A stretch of DNA of 64,000 bases from Cristatella mucedo (Eukaryota; Bryozoa; Phylactolaemata; Cristatellidae). Position 1 is the first letter of the stretch. Each line of letters opens with the position of its first letter. The notes below the pieces were generated by a model. The model was given only the letters and a program-made list of their open reading frames with translations. It was not told where the DNA came from and did not search any database. Shown here one piece after another: positions 24,250 through 35,240 of the stretch. The position numbers and the translations under genes were made by a program. The stretch covers positions 509,501 through 573,500 of the forward strand of contig WPIO01000106.1 of assembly GCA_009760855.2 (NCBI GenBank), read 5' to 3'.

Positions 24250-24297
24250 GGCTAGTGTCACCCCCCCCAAGTATTTTTCCAAGCTATGCCTCCAGCA

Positions 24298-24365
24298 GGA
24301 TTGCAGTTTTGAAGAACTACCGTTGGCCCTGGATTGCAGTTTTGAAGAACTACCGTTGGCCCTTC
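24298..24365 (+). repeat. 34-bp tandem duplication
   Basis: Two perfect adjacent copies of a 34-base sequence beginning GGATTGCAGTTTTGAAGAAC. The equivalent position in segment B has one diverged copy. Confidence 0.85.
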
Positions 24366-25314
24366 AATCAGCTTCCCGTAATTTTACAAACGGTGCGGCT
24401 TTAACAGCTGATCCTGGGTAAACTGAATTGTTTCATTTCTTGCATCCAACAGTAACGCTGATGCAAGAGCCTCAGTCATCTCTCTAAGTAAACTTAAGTC
24501 TTATCTGTGGTTTGGTATCGGCTTGGATTTTGGATCTGCTTACACTTCGTGGACCTCTATACACCGATCTCTTGGGATTTAAATGCTCCTGCATCCGACT
24601 AAAGATCTTCTCCCGTACGCTTGTTCAGCTCGCGACGTCTGAAAGCAAAACTGCGGTAAACATTCTGTGAAATTTGTTTTCCTGCAGCAAGCAAGCCTAT
24701 CCCATATCTCCAACGTAACACTGAGCGGTCCCGAAACACCTTTCTTTCTTGAAACACCTCACCTTAAATTATCACGTCAGCGACCGTGAGAGCAGAGTGC
24801 TCGGGCGCCAGTCGACTCGCTCGACCGACGGCTCCGGACGTGACGCCCCGACGTTTCAGAGAGTCGACCGCTACCACAAATAGCTACGACTTGTGCAGCT
24901 GCCCGCTCGGGCCGACGAATGGCCGCTTGGGTCATGTGATCCAATCGTTCCCGAACTCCTCCCTCTGTCAGTACACCGGCCTGAGCCGACGCTGTCCTCA
25001 CTTCCGTCCTACTCCCTTGGAGCTTGCCGACCCGATACAAAGGGCTCACAACTGGGCAACGCCGGCCGTCCGTCTGTGTATGCGCGGCCTCGAAGTTGTG
25101 CATACAACTTGAGAACTCCCAATGGTCTCATCTTTTATCATCGCCAGCCCGCTCATGCGGGCCCTCAAAAAGAGCATACCCAAAGTTTGTGCATGGAAAG
25201 CAAGTTAATGTAATTTATTTAGGATAATCTAAATCTAATGAATTACTCGATAGTTCATCCTAACGTTCACTCAGTCACGATACTGTGTTGGAATCACTGT
25301 TGTAACTAGTTATT

Positions 25315-26398
25315 GAGTAGACAAAGGATGTACCTTTGCTTTGATCCCTCCCAGCTTTCGAGCACCTCGAATTCTCTCAACTCACTTGCTGCATGTATTG
25401 ATGATATCCGCACATGGATGGCAGCAAATTTTCTAAAAATAAACGATGATGAAACTAACTTACAAGTTATGAGCAAAACCAGTGTGATTCAGAAATTGGA
25501 AAGGCTGACGCTCAAATTGGCTCTGCCAGTATATCTCCGGTTAAATCAGCTCGAAATCTAGGTGTCATATTCAGAAGTGACCTCTCGCTAGACGACCACA
25601 TCAGCTCCACAGTCGTCTGCCTACTTTCAGCTACATAACATTGCTAAAATTCGGGTTTGCTTAGATAAGGATACCACGTTGAAGTTGGTCCATGCATTTG
25701 TGACATCCCGCCTTGACTTCTGTAACTCACTGCTTGCTGGCCTACCGGCATGTGCAATCAGGCGATTACAGATGGTGCAAACTCCGAAGCTAGGATTGTC
25801 TGTCGTGAGCGTTGCAGGTGCCACATCACACCACTTCTCGCCGACCTGCACGGGTTACCAGTCAAGCGACGGATCGACTTCAAGGTCTTGTTGCGCACTT
25901 GTAGGTCACTTCATTCTTTGGCTCCAGCCTATCTCTCAGATTTACCCCCCCCCCATCATACCACCCGCTTTTCGGAATCAAACAGTTTACCAATACCTCG
26001 TAGAAACCTCAAATCCTTGGGCGACCGAGCATTTAGCTCGTATGCTCCCAAAGCCTGGAACTCCCTCCCGACATGCGTCAGAACATCCCCTGACTTGACC
26101 ACATTTAAAAAGAACTTAAAAAGACACCTATTTAGGACAGCATTTAGTGGGTCCCTGTGGTTTGTCCTTGATGTGCTTATGCGTGCTGACACTGTGCATG
26201 CTGCCACTAACCACATTTGCATGCTGACCCTGTGCATGGCATGTCACCCCTAACCACGTTGTTCATGGTGTTTATCAAGCATGATATTACTCACCATTCA
26301 ATTGGGCTTCCCTTGCAGCAAAAGTAAAGCGCCTAGAAGGAGATTGAGTTCTCTGAGGGCGCTTTATCAAGTGCATTATTATTATTATTATTATTATT
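25315..26398 (+). mobile_element. LINE-1 family copy in segment A, absent from segment B
   Basis: It begins just after the YADD box (TACCTTTGCTTTGATCCCTC) and runs through the ORF2 C-terminus, the terminal hairpin and (ATT)n. Frameshifts break it into at least three frames. The collinear position in segment B (about 41,650-41,720) lacks it, so it inserted after the duplication or was lost from B. Confidence 0.85.
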
Positions 26399-26399
26399 G

Positions 26400-27228
26400 T
26401 AAACGAGGTTTAAAGGTTATTGCAGCTGAGTCAGTTAGAGCGAGCCATAGTTCCTTGTAATAAATAAAAAAAAGCGCTCAGTTGGCAGACTGCACCGCTT
26501 TCAGAGCTGGATAGGCGTGTCCAGAGCTTTCGAGCTTAGGCTTGCGTTAGCTCGGCAATTCACACGATGATCAGCGATATTTTGCCTCACGTGACCTCGA
26601 CTCTCAGGACAAGAGAAGCCAGGCAGACTACGTGCTCATCCATCCAAGAAAATTGGAACCTAAAACTGCATCAATAAAGCCGTTTCTTTAGTGGTCGGAC
26701 CTGAGAGAATAGTCGAACGGAAATGCACATCTTTTCGAGCCTCGTTCTGCCGCTGCTAACCGGATGACCAGCACGGGACTCCTCGAACTAGGTGGTGGCA
26801 GCCCCGTCCTTTTACTAAACCCACGCGTGAGCGCTCGATCCGCTTCGGCTCACACGGGTGCACCGAAATGGCGGCTCAGATGGGCCTTGACCCGTGTCGT
26901 ACTGAGGAGGAATGGGCGTGCCGGGCGGCTGGCTATGCCATCATCACGCCGGTAAGATATGCAATCCCTGACAATCTCGTCATTCCAGACTTCCGGAGGC
27001 GGACACCTGGGCTCTGCGACTGCGTGTGTGCAACAGGCTGGTCGCCTGACCGATTGCACGAGGAGCCAGCCTCGGAGGTTTGGGACCTGTATTTGTCCTT
27101 CGACGCGTACTTTCGTTGATATATCGGACGTGACGTCCACTCTGAAGCGTCCTAGACCGGCCCTATCCTTCACCGTATGTCCGCCACCTGCCGGTGCCTC
27201 GCTTTCTTGCCCCCCTCGATCCTAGCTG
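26400..27228. other. Upstream part of the tetraspanin segment, copy A
   Basis: Homologous to 41,730-43,100. It includes an 83-codon frame at 26,868-27,119 (MAAQMGLDPCRTEEEWACRA) whose first 30 residues are well preserved in copy B at 42,733, but the B frame then shifts. It is either a small exon now decaying in one copy or non-coding promoter sequence. No domain recognised. Confidence 0.35.
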
Positions 27229-27392
27229 ATTAAACAGCCTCTTTTTTGTATAGCGACAGAAGAGCCTTTACGGCTATCACCACCGCTTGCAGGGGCGATA
27301 AAGAATCGCCCACCGCAGGAATCGAACCCACGACCTCGGGACCGAGGTCGTGAAAGCAACCGCCTTACCTAGTTTGCCATCACAGCTCCATT
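27229..27392 (-). mobile_element. SINE family S1, segment A only
   Basis: Full S1 element in minus orientation: tail AACAGCCTCTTTTTTGTATA on the left, head with B box GGATTCGAACCC equivalents and the long variable-arm stem on the right. The collinear site in segment B (about 43,100) is empty, so this insertion followed the duplication. Confidence 0.8.
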
Positions 27393-27902
27393 GTATCGTG
27401 CAGTGACTCACCACTGAAGGATTGAACTTCCGTTTGAGGAAACTTGTTTTGGAGCGGGTGCGGTGGCACTTACATGCTGTGGGAATTCGCAGCAGAGAGT
27501 TCGCAGACCAAGACAAGTTCGCCGGAGCGAAGGGACAGCGGACCGGTCATGGACATGGCCCGACTCAAGGGTTGGGGCTGGGGCCTCAGGGGTCGCCCGA
27601 GCGCTCTGGTTACCGCCGGGTGTGACTTCTCAACTTTGCATCACTCGTCGTCACCTGCGTGCCGGTCAGGTGCCTCTGCTTCGCAGGGCCGAGAAGCTGC
27701 TGACCGGGCGAAGAAGGAAAAGGCGGGCGTTGCTGCCGCCCTGGCAGTATCGGGCTGACGCAGGCGGGCGGCGGCCATCGCATTCGGCGCATCGCACCGT
27801 CTGAGTCAAGCGTGCCGCCACGATGGGCAAACACGCTTAGCCAACGCAAAGCGTTCTATAGCGGATAAGATAAAGAAGCCGCTATCCGATTAACTTTCAT
27901 CC
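27393..27902. other. Tetraspanin 5' flank, copy A
   Basis: The portion from about 27,690 matches B at 43,560-43,850 and probably contains the ancestral core promoter and 5' UTR. The part 27,440-27,690 has no counterpart in B, where a foldback element lies instead. Confidence 0.4.
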
Positions 27903-27913
27903 TCGATCGAGCC

Positions 27914-28279
27914 ATGGCGCCGCTCGTCGCTGCCTCCGGTGCTCCGAAGATGGCGGTCGGCTGTTTCGCTAAATTCTCGAAGGTCGTCCTGTTTGCAATC
28001 AACATTGTCTTCTTTCTCGCCGGTGCCGCCATTCTCGGCGTCGGCCTGTGGCTGAGGTTTGACAAGAATTTAAAGGTCATTCTCAAAGCGGTTTTTGTGG
28101 ACAACTTGTCGGGCTTGCTGACCGCAGCCACGTACATACTCATCACCTTCGGAGCGATCGTGTTCGTGGTCGGCTTCTGCGGCTGCTGCGGTGCCATCAA
28201 GGAGAGCAAGTGTCTCATGTGTCGCTGTGTTGCTAGTGTCGCTGTGTTTCTCGATCCGTTCCGGAAGCGCTGTGTTTGA
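27914..28279 (+). pseudogene. Truncated tetraspanin (copy A): TM1, small loop and TM2 only
   Basis: From the ATG at 27,950 the first 89 codons match exon 1 of the tetraspanin at 43,854: CFAKFSKVV, TM1, WLRFDKN small loop, TM2 and the CGCCGAIKESKCLM junction. I count about 10 amino-acid and about 6 silent differences, a ratio suggesting relaxed constraint. An extra in-frame ATG at 27,914 in good context (GCCATGG) adds 12 residues; B has no ATG there. After ...KCLM (about 28,219) the sequence switches abruptly to what in copy B is intron minisatellite, adding about 20 foreign residues before TGA at 28,277-28,279. TM3, the large loop and TM4 are missing, and exon 2 is absent from copy A. Any product would be a two-span fragment of at most 121 residues. 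Confidence 0.85.
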
Positions 28280-28330
28280 CAGCGCTTCCAGAAAATGACG
28301 GCGCTTCCGGAAAGACAGCGCTTCCGGAAA

Positions 28331-28331
<1 letters not shown>
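28240..28331. repeat. Inverted CCGGAAGCGC minisatellite remnant at the deletion junction
   Basis: Units of CCGGAAGCGCTGTG and its reverse complement ACAGCGCTTCC lie head to head around TTTG, forming a strong hairpin, followed by two more inverted units. In copy B the equivalent array (47,329-47,522) has seven units, all in one direction. Confidence 0.75.

Positions 28332-28393
<62 letters not shown>
28332..28393. repeat. (GT)n microsatellite, copy A
   Basis: About 30 GT units. The collinear tract in copy B is (AT)n(GT)n at 47,658-47,762. Confidence 0.95.
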
Positions 28394-28396
<3 letters not shown>

Positions 28397-29240
28397 ATGC
28401 TTAGGCGAAGAGGCGCTGCCCGACTGTGGCAGCATCTGATGGCAATCGGCATTGTGCGGCGCTTCTAAAAAGGGCGCTAGTTTCGTCTTTTTTCTAGCGT
28501 CATTTCGCAGCCGGAAGCGGGTGGGGGGATCGATGCTTCTCGTGCCGTCTGGCATAGGGCATCGTCAACCCGAGAAGAGAGTTTCTCGAACGTTCTAGCA
28601 GGGAGCAGGAGACGGTGGCGGCGTACACCGCAGAGTGTGAGAGGCATTCGGCGGAAGGCGAAGGGATGAGATTGAGCGACGGGTTCGTAGAGAGAGAGAA
28701 AGGGTGAGATAAAAAAGACAGGAACAATAATTATCGGACAACTGAATGTAAAGAGTAAGTGAGCCAAAGCAGAAAGCACGAGTGAACAGATTCTGAGAAG
28801 CTCGTGCGCTCGGTATATCCGCAGTGAGAGGCACGAGCGGAGAAAAAATGCGATGCACGACTTGGAATGAGGCCTAACTAGATGTACCTAACTAGCTTTA
28901 GCAACAAACCTTCATTCGGACGCTGATATACAACGCTGACAGTCGAATTCTATGCTCCATTCTGAGACGATGGTGTGAGCCAAGTTAAAACCAACTTTAC
29001 TGCAGCATGCGGAAAAAAGTGTATGCATATTCTGCGAAAACTTCTTGCATCTATAACGTTGAAGAAATGGTTCGTGCGTCGTGTTTTTTATTATATCATT
29101 ATTAAATTCATTAAGTTATTATTTAATTAAATTATCATTAAAATCACAGCGTACGAGCTTTTTCCTCTGCCTTATACATTTTCGAGCAAACGCTGTGTGG
29201 CGTGCATTGACAGCGAAAAATACGTGGGCATGTGCATATG
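28394..29240. other. Former tetraspanin intron sequence, copy A
   Basis: About 95 percent identical by eye to 47,770-48,600, unusually similar for non-coding duplicated sequence here. A 100-codon minus-strand frame (28,779-28,477, starting MLSALAHLLFTFSCP) is also open in copy B (from 48,145) with few changes. The two frames diverge after a one-base difference in a T run near 28,490. Confidence 0.4.
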
Positions 29241-29244
29241 CCGT

Positions 29245-29415
29245 AATGGCTCACTAGGTAAGGCGGTTGCTTTTCACGACCTCGGCATCGAGGTTGTGGG
29301 TTCGAATCCTGCGGTGGGCGATCCTTTATCGCCCACTACAAGCGGTGGTGATAGCCGTAAAGACTCTTCTGTCGCTATACAAAAAGAGGCTGTTAAATCA
29401 TCTAATATTTTTTTA
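29245..29415 (+). mobile_element. SINE family S1, segment A only
   Basis: Complete S1 copy: head with CTCACTAGGTAAGGCGG, variable-arm stem CCTCGGCATCGAGG, B box GGTTCGAATCC, body and tail CGCTATACAAAAAGAGGCTG plus a T-rich end. The collinear B sequence (48,615-48,640) reads straight through without it. The pentamer TATGC on both sides is the likely short target duplication. This is the cleanest empty-site proof of SINE mobility in the window. Confidence 0.88.
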
Positions 29416-30077
29416 TTTATGCGTCCGTGCACATGTATCCTTTCGCGAACGTGTCCGTCCGCGGGGATGAATGAGCGGCATGTAGAACCTGCTGCTGTTG
29501 CGAGCGTAGCGTACATTGTATGCCTCGTCAGGATTTCGGATGTTTCTCGGTGAATGCGAGTGCGAGTCTGAGTGCGACGAGTGCGAGAGTCTGGCGCTGG
29601 CGGCTCGTTCGGACGCGCTCCGCAGCTGTGTGAACTGTCAGCCAAACGGTCACGATTCGCATGGCCGTCGAGCTATCGCTTCCAGAAGCTCGCGCCGTCA
29701 CGCAGACAGCAGCGACCGGGGGCAGAGGTCGTTTCTGGACGATGCGGAAAAGTACTCACGCAAATGCGCTCGAACAGAGGAGCGCGGCTCGCGGCAAGCG
29801 GTCCTCCTCCGCTACGCCCAGTGCCGCGCAGTGCGGGCCTGCGCTCGCGCTATCGCCGAACCCGCCAATGCCCACGGCTCCTAACTCGACGCTATCGCCG
29901 GATTTGTCTTATCCGCCGCTATTTCTATACATAAAGCTCATAATACTTTCAAAGACACCGGAAATTCCAACGTCGGAAAGGGGACAGTGCGTTCGCTGGG
30001 CTCCGTACAGTATAGCAAGCCTCGTCTCGAAGGTCTTTTTTAATTCAGAGACACCTCTACGTTAAGAAAATGAAAAC

Positions 30078-30162
30078 TATTCAGCAAATGTAAAGCGCCT
30101 AGAAAGAGATTCAGTCTCTGCGGGCGCTTTATCAAATGCATTATTATTATAATTATTATTCA
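30078..30162 (+). mobile_element. LINE-1 family, tail-only insertion (segment A only)
   Basis: Just the terminal CAGCAAATGTAAAGCGCC hairpin and (ATT)n are present. Segment B at about 50,505 has no such insert. Confidence 0.8.
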
Positions 30163-30169
30163 CGAATGA

Positions 30170-31734
30170 GTCTGAATTTGCCAAGTCTTTAGGCATTTAA
30201 AGGCACTAGCTAGTTTTAGCGTCGACTCTCTTACCACTGGCCGGCGCCCGCTTGTCAATCAGCTGTGAGTTCCCTTTACGGATAGTGCGTACTTAGGCGG
30301 CTTGGCGTAGTTGTGCGTCATACTTCAAGTGGCTGTCAATAACGTTCATGCAAGGTCAAGGCTGAACCCCCTAAAGAACTCCTGGCTTGGGACAGCCTAC
30401 GTAACGTCAAGCCTTCACAACTGCGTGGCTACTGTATGTGTCCTGCGACCATCTAGAAGTTGAGACACTTATCCAATGTGTCATCGTCGAGGATTAATAG
30501 ATGTTTAATGAAAACTTATTTAAAATATCGACTCCAGTATTAATCGTGTTTAATCAAAATCCACGATTTGGAACTAATCACTACTTTGCCCCCCCCCCCA
30601 CAGGTATTAAGAACTGCTCGCTTACCTCTGCACTGGATCGCCGGAGCTGTGGGTTGGTGGGCTGCTGAAAAAGCCATTAAGCCTCCGTAGTTGACGATAA
30701 TGGCAGCACATGATTAAAGTCAGTCTCTAAATTCCAGAAACTTAAATCATGTCTCCGTTGCTATAGGAGCTGCGATGGCCCCGGCGGTGGCCGGGCGGAT
30801 ATGAAGCAAAGTTCTAACTCCGACCGACCAACGACTTCTTTCCCACAACTGACTGCCACTCTAACGTCACGTCGCGAACTGCTTTTTTGATGCTGCCTCC
30901 TTTCTTGTCTGTTCTGTAGACCCCGCTATGTTTTTCACTCTCTACTCGTGGCGTGAGATGATGTCTGCTGGCTATGGTGTATGCACTGAAAGCTGCTTAT
31001 GCTGTCAGTTTGCAATAGACAGCGTGGCGCCCGAAAAATCTATGCAGCTTTATGTAGTTTCAGATGGAGATGAAATACTGTACAAACGTGCACATTATCG
31101 CAGGCAGTTGAAGAGTGTTGCTCATATGAAAGCGTTTACATTTATTTCTAAGATGTGTGCAATGTCAACTGCGAGTGTGTGTCACCGTCGGCTGCAGACT
31201 TCAGCAGGGATTTGAGATCCGTCTGCGATTCGTTAAACATGCCTCAAGGATAGGTACGCTCTTTGTCCGGCTTTAGCTTCTGGCTTCGAAGCCTATTTAA
31301 ACTGGGATCGCTGTTCAAAACGAGAAATCTGCTGAGTATTTCTCTTTCGGCAGAGCGCTGCCATAGGAAAGACGCACTATTAGAAATGATGGAAGGTCTG
31401 GTGGTCCACTATTAGAACTGGTGGAAGTGGCTTTAGAACTTTGGTTATATTTTCAATGAGAGGTGGACTGACTACGCAACTGATGAGGACTTCTAGAGAC
31501 TGGTAAAGCATTCAATAGTTCTCAAAAAGCTCTCGGCCTAAGGTCGTAGCTAGATCTTTGGCTGCTTCGAAACCACGTTTTCTGTACCGAGCTAGATGCT
31601 TACTGGCTTGCGGCGAGAGAAGCCAAGGTTCAGCTCCCAAGTCAACCAATTAGATGTGTGCTTGGTTTCGGCGAGAGATACCGGGGTTCAACTCCATGGT
31701 CAACTCGGCACATCCTTCTTGAGTCTCCCTTGCT
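30170..31734. other. Segment A, mostly unassigned
   Basis: 30,225-30,690 is duplicated at 51,358-51,830 with no gene recognised. 30,740-33,480 has no counterpart in segment B. Apart from the LINE-2 family remnant at 30,895-31,085, nothing is identified. Confidence 0.35.
30895..31085 (+). mobile_element. LINE-2 family 3' remnant
   Basis: Sequence around GATGATGTCTGCTGGCTATG ... GTATGCACTGAAAGCTGCTTATGCTGT aligns with the 3' end of the element at 42,075-42,577 (GTCTGTTGGCTACCGACTGC ... CCGAAAGCCGCTTAGGCTGT). It is strongly diverged and therefore old. Confidence 0.5.
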
Positions 31735-32640
31735 GAGTGAATGGCTGAAATTCTCACTCGGATGGCTACGAACTTTTCCAAATTGAATGAAGATAAAAAC
31801 AGCCTACCATTTAGGGCAAATCTCGTTTTGCCGTTCTGGTTTGGCCCAGTGGTTAAAGTGCTCGCCCCGACCAAGGTCTGGCAGAGGTCGTGGGCTCGAG
31901 CCTATGTAGCGTATAAGAAGCGCCTGAATAGAGATGGATTTCTCTCGGGGCGCTACACAAATTAATTTTTTCTTCTTCTTATTTATTTTGCTCAGAAATT
32001 ACAAAAAGCTCGCTGCATAAAAATAGTCTCATCCAGCATGACAACAATAGCATGTGCGAGAAATATAAATATCTTGTTCCAAAGTGACCTTTCACTAGAC
32101 GACCACATCAGCTCAGTCAAGTGTGCCTACAGTCAGCTACATTAAATAGAAAAAATTCGTGCCTGCTTAAACAGAGACACGGAATCCATGTTGGTGCACA
32201 CACTTGTGACATCCCGTCTCGACTTATGCAACTCATTACTTGAACGTCTTCCGGCCTATGCAGTAAGGCACTTATAACTGATGAAACACTTCAGCCTGTC
32301 TTGTCTGTCATGAGCGTCGCCATTTCCACATTGCACTACTTCTCACCGACCTGCACTAGCTGCCAATCAAGCAACGCATCGACTTCAATGTTCTGTCACG
32401 TGACTTTTGGGTCTCTTCATTCTCTCGCTCCAGCCAGCCTATCCGAACTACTGCCCAATCAGGCTCGGCCTTTACACCACTCGCTTATATGACTCAAGTC
32501 GTTTAGCAGTGCCTCGAACCGACCTCAAATCACTTAGAGACCGCGTCTTTATTTCGTACGCTCCAAGCTTGGAACCCACTCTCAACTGTTGTCGCGACAT
32601 TCCCTGACCTGATTATGGCTAATCAGGCGCTAAAAGCAGG
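31735..32640 (+). mobile_element. Old LINE-1 family copy split by SINE S2
   Basis: ORF2 sequence (ATGGCTACGAACTTTTCCAA, then from about 32,075 AAAGTGACCTTTCACTAGAC through the C-terminus) is present in degraded form. An S2 SINE at 31,836-31,985 divides it. No tail hairpin is preserved. Confidence 0.65.
31836..31985 (+). mobile_element. SINE family S2 with complete LINE-like 3' hairpin
   Basis: Head: CTGGTTTGGCCCAGTGGTTA (A box) and GTGGGCTCGAGCC (B box). Then comes a short junction and AAGCGCCTGAATAGAGATGG ... TTCTCTCGGGGCGCTACAC, matching the LINE-1 terminal double-stem hairpin, and a T/TTC-rich tail. Total about 150 bp. Confidence 0.85.
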
Positions 32641-33750
32641 TCCCTGTCTTTTCCTCGCAGCATTTCCGGGTCCGTGTGAAGCATTTCCGGGTCCGTGTGA
32701 ACTCCCCTCTGCGTACTCACGGGCCCGGATGCTGAGCATATAATCACAACCCAAATCGGGGCATGCTTCTTTCTGCCGACGTGCCGAGATGAGAATGAAA
32801 AAGGGCATTTGTATATGAACATACTTACTTACATGAATAAAGTAGATCTGAGGTATTCTGATCTAATTCCGCTAACTCTAACCACGCACCGCTTCATCTA
32901 CATAACTGCAAATGTCCACCGAGCTTTATTTGCTTGCGACAAAGCAAAGGTCAACGCCATCGCAGGATGCCTTCGATCTTGCTCTCAATATTTCAATTTG
33001 GCAATGTCAGCAGCTTTCGGGCCCTTGCAGAAGCCGAGCATAGACCTGCTCACTCGTTTGCACTCGCCGCACTCCGCACTAGAGCTTATTGACTCACTGG
33101 CGTACTGTTTCCCGAGAGCAGGTTTTGCCTCGCGGCTGACGGGATACAATTGACTAGTCTGTAGCCGAGCTGCATTTGCCCGCTAGGCTAATGCAGATTC
33201 GACGCTTACCCGCACACCCAGCTCGCGACAATCGTGCACCCAGCTCGCGACAATCGTGCACCCAGCTCGCGACAATCGTGCACCGGGCACCGGGAAGAGG
33301 AAGTAGCTATTTACACAAGGCTGCAATCTCGATTGGTCGCATCGGATAGCAGCCGCTTTACGAAAGGTAACGGAGCGTTGGCGAGAATGGCAATTATTTA
33401 GGGCCATGAAAGCGGTCGTCGATGAGACTAGGATGATTAGCGGTGGGGCGAGAGCCTTTTGCAACCCACTTACGCGTCCGAGCCCAGAAGTACTTCCTCT
33501 AGATCTGTTATCTGGCTGCCACGCGATGAGTTTATCTGCCAATGGACGGGCGGAGGCTTGGCGCCGCTATGCTAATAACGTACGGAATTTCTCCTGCTAT
33601 GCTACTGTTGCCTGATTAGTTTCACCATCGCCAGAGGAGCACTGCCGGTCAAGGTCGCTGTTCTCAGCTTCGAACAAAAGCGAGAACAAAAGTAAACTTT
33701 GAAGCGTAAACTGCGAGAACGAAAGACAGCGACCACAACTGCTCCGCAGT
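32641..33750. other. Segment A, unassigned, with small tandem repeats
   Basis: It contains a 23-base duplication (GCATTTCCGGGTCCGTGTGA) at 32,659-32,704 and a 22-base triplicate at 33,211-33,283. From 33,480 it matches segment B at 52,100 onward. No gene recognised. Confidence 0.35.
33211..33283 (+). repeat. 22-bp tandem repeat, three copies
   Basis: Unit CACCCAGCTCGCGACAATCG plus TG, three perfect copies in a row. Confidence 0.9.
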
Positions 33751-34480
33751 CATGCCTGCCTACTTTCAGCTAAGCAGCATACAAAAATTCGATCCTACTC
33801 AGACAGGGGAAACTAAAACTCAAATCCATATGACGGTTCATGCATTTGTGGCATCCGATCTTGACTTCTGTAACTCACTGCTTGCTGGTCTACCGGCCTG
33901 TGCAATCGGGCGCTTATAGGTGGTCCAAGCCCTGCAGCTAGGCATGCGCGGATTGACTTCAAGGTTCTGTCACTCACTTGTAGGTCTCTTCATTCTCTGG
34001 CTCCAGCCTACCTATCGTATCTACTCTTCAACCAGGCCAGGTATCGGACCACCCACTGTTCCGACTCAAATCCTTCAGCTATACTACGTACGAATCTCAA
34101 ATCCTCTAGAGACCGTGCCATTAGTTTGTATGCTACGAAAGCCGTATACTCATCCCGACTGAGGTCACGACATCCCCCTCACTTTTTGACATGTAAAATG
34201 AAACTTATAAGACACATGTTTATCGTACCATAACGTGGGTCCTTTTAATTCTTTTTTGTGAGATTTTGGGTGCTGACACTGTGCATGTTGACGCTATCTA
34301 TATCTACATGTTTAACCAGTGTAAGTCACCTCTAACCACATTACGCTTGTTGAAATTTAGCATGTTAGCACTCACCATTCGATCATGCCTCCTTTACAGG
34401 ATATGCAAAGTGCCTAGTAAGAAATAAAGTTGTCTGAAGGCGCTCTACAAATGCATTATCATTATTATTATTATTAGCTT
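33750..34480 (+). mobile_element. Old LINE-1 family copy, shared by segments A and B
   Basis: Degraded ORF2 C-terminus and tail ending CAAAGTGCCTAGTAAG ... GGCGCTCTACAAATGCATTA and (ATT)n. The collinear copy lies at 52,340-53,175, so this insertion predates the segmental duplication. Confidence 0.7.
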
Positions 34481-34524
34481 ATTAGTGGAATAAGCCAAAC
34501 CTTGCTCTATAACCACTAGCTGGT

Positions 34525-34670
34525 GGTACGCAATTTGGTCCGGGACTTTGCCTAGCGGTGAAGTGCTCACTTCACGATCCAGTTGGTGGATCCGAGTCCT
34601 GAAGCAGGCAGTTATTAATGTCTTGCAAGCGGGTTGTTGGCCGCCAAGGCTCTTCTGCAACTACATACGT
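34525..34670 (+). mobile_element. Possible third tRNA-derived SINE (S3), copy in segment A
   Basis: TTTGCCTAGCGGTGAAGTGC resembles an A box and GGTGGATCCGAGTCC a degenerate B box about 40 bases later, followed by a non-tRNA body. It has a duplicated counterpart at 53,275-53,390 but no independent third copy in the window, so the SINE call is tentative. Confidence 0.4.
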
Positions 34671-34689
34671 AAATTAGGCTGAATACTGA

Positions 34690-35240
34690 ATAGGCTTTAT
34701 TTTACCTTTATTTTTATGGACAATACGCACGAGCCCAGCTAATGCCGTGAAGAATGTGAGCTTTTTTAGCTTATGCCTAAAATGTCGCTAGGCAGGGGGT
34801 AGGGGATATCGTGACGGATTAGTTGGCAGTGAGCTCCAGGCTTGGGAAGCATACGAAACTAAGGTACCAGCTTCCGCCTCCAAAGAACTCAGCCTCCAAA
34901 GGATTTGTGGTTGGTTAGAGGAAAGGCAGGAACAGTCGGAAATACAAGAGCGGGTGGTACTATGCCTGTTGTGATTAGGAAAGTTGTTCGGATTGATGTG
35001 CTGGAGCAAGTCCACGGTCAAATCTACCAGTGAGGGACTGAATCTCGACGTTGCTACACTGATTGATGAGAAGTCCGTAAAAGTCAAAAAACCTAGCTAC
35101 AGAGTTTTGCTGCAACTGCATTCGCCTCACTGCGACGGCTTGAAGACCTGTGAGTAAGGCGACACTGGTGTCACAAATTCATGGACCAACTCGGCTTTGG
35201 TATCACAGTAATCATGTGTATTTTGGACCAGTTAAACATT
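34690..35240 (-). mobile_element. Old LINE-1 family copy, minus strand, shared by both segments
   Basis: Degraded minus-strand ORF2 C-terminus (CTCCAGGCTTGGGAAGCATA, then the ISVAT-like and fingerless C-terminal region). Counterpart at 53,400-53,970. Confidence 0.6.

Larger units (their letters stand above)
24250..35215 (+). repeat. Segmental duplication, copy A
   Basis: Collinear homology with 39,600-53,970 in the same orientation, in blocks. Approximate pairs: 24,290-25,060 with 39,650-40,840; 26,410-27,440 with 41,730-43,180; 27,690-28,220 with 43,560-44,120; 28,255-29,550 with 47,330-48,770; 29,575-30,070 with 50,025-50,510; 30,225-30,690 with 51,358-51,830; 33,480-35,215 with 52,100-53,970. 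Identity by eye is about 95 percent around the tetraspanin region and nearer 85 percent at the right end. Copy A lacks the tetraspanin LEL exon. Confidence 0.85.

Noticed and set aside
26868-27119. 83-codon conserved frame upstream of the tetraspanin copies as a firm gene
   Set aside because: Its first third is shared with copy B, but B shifts frame soon after and no motif is visible. It is kept only as a note on the region.
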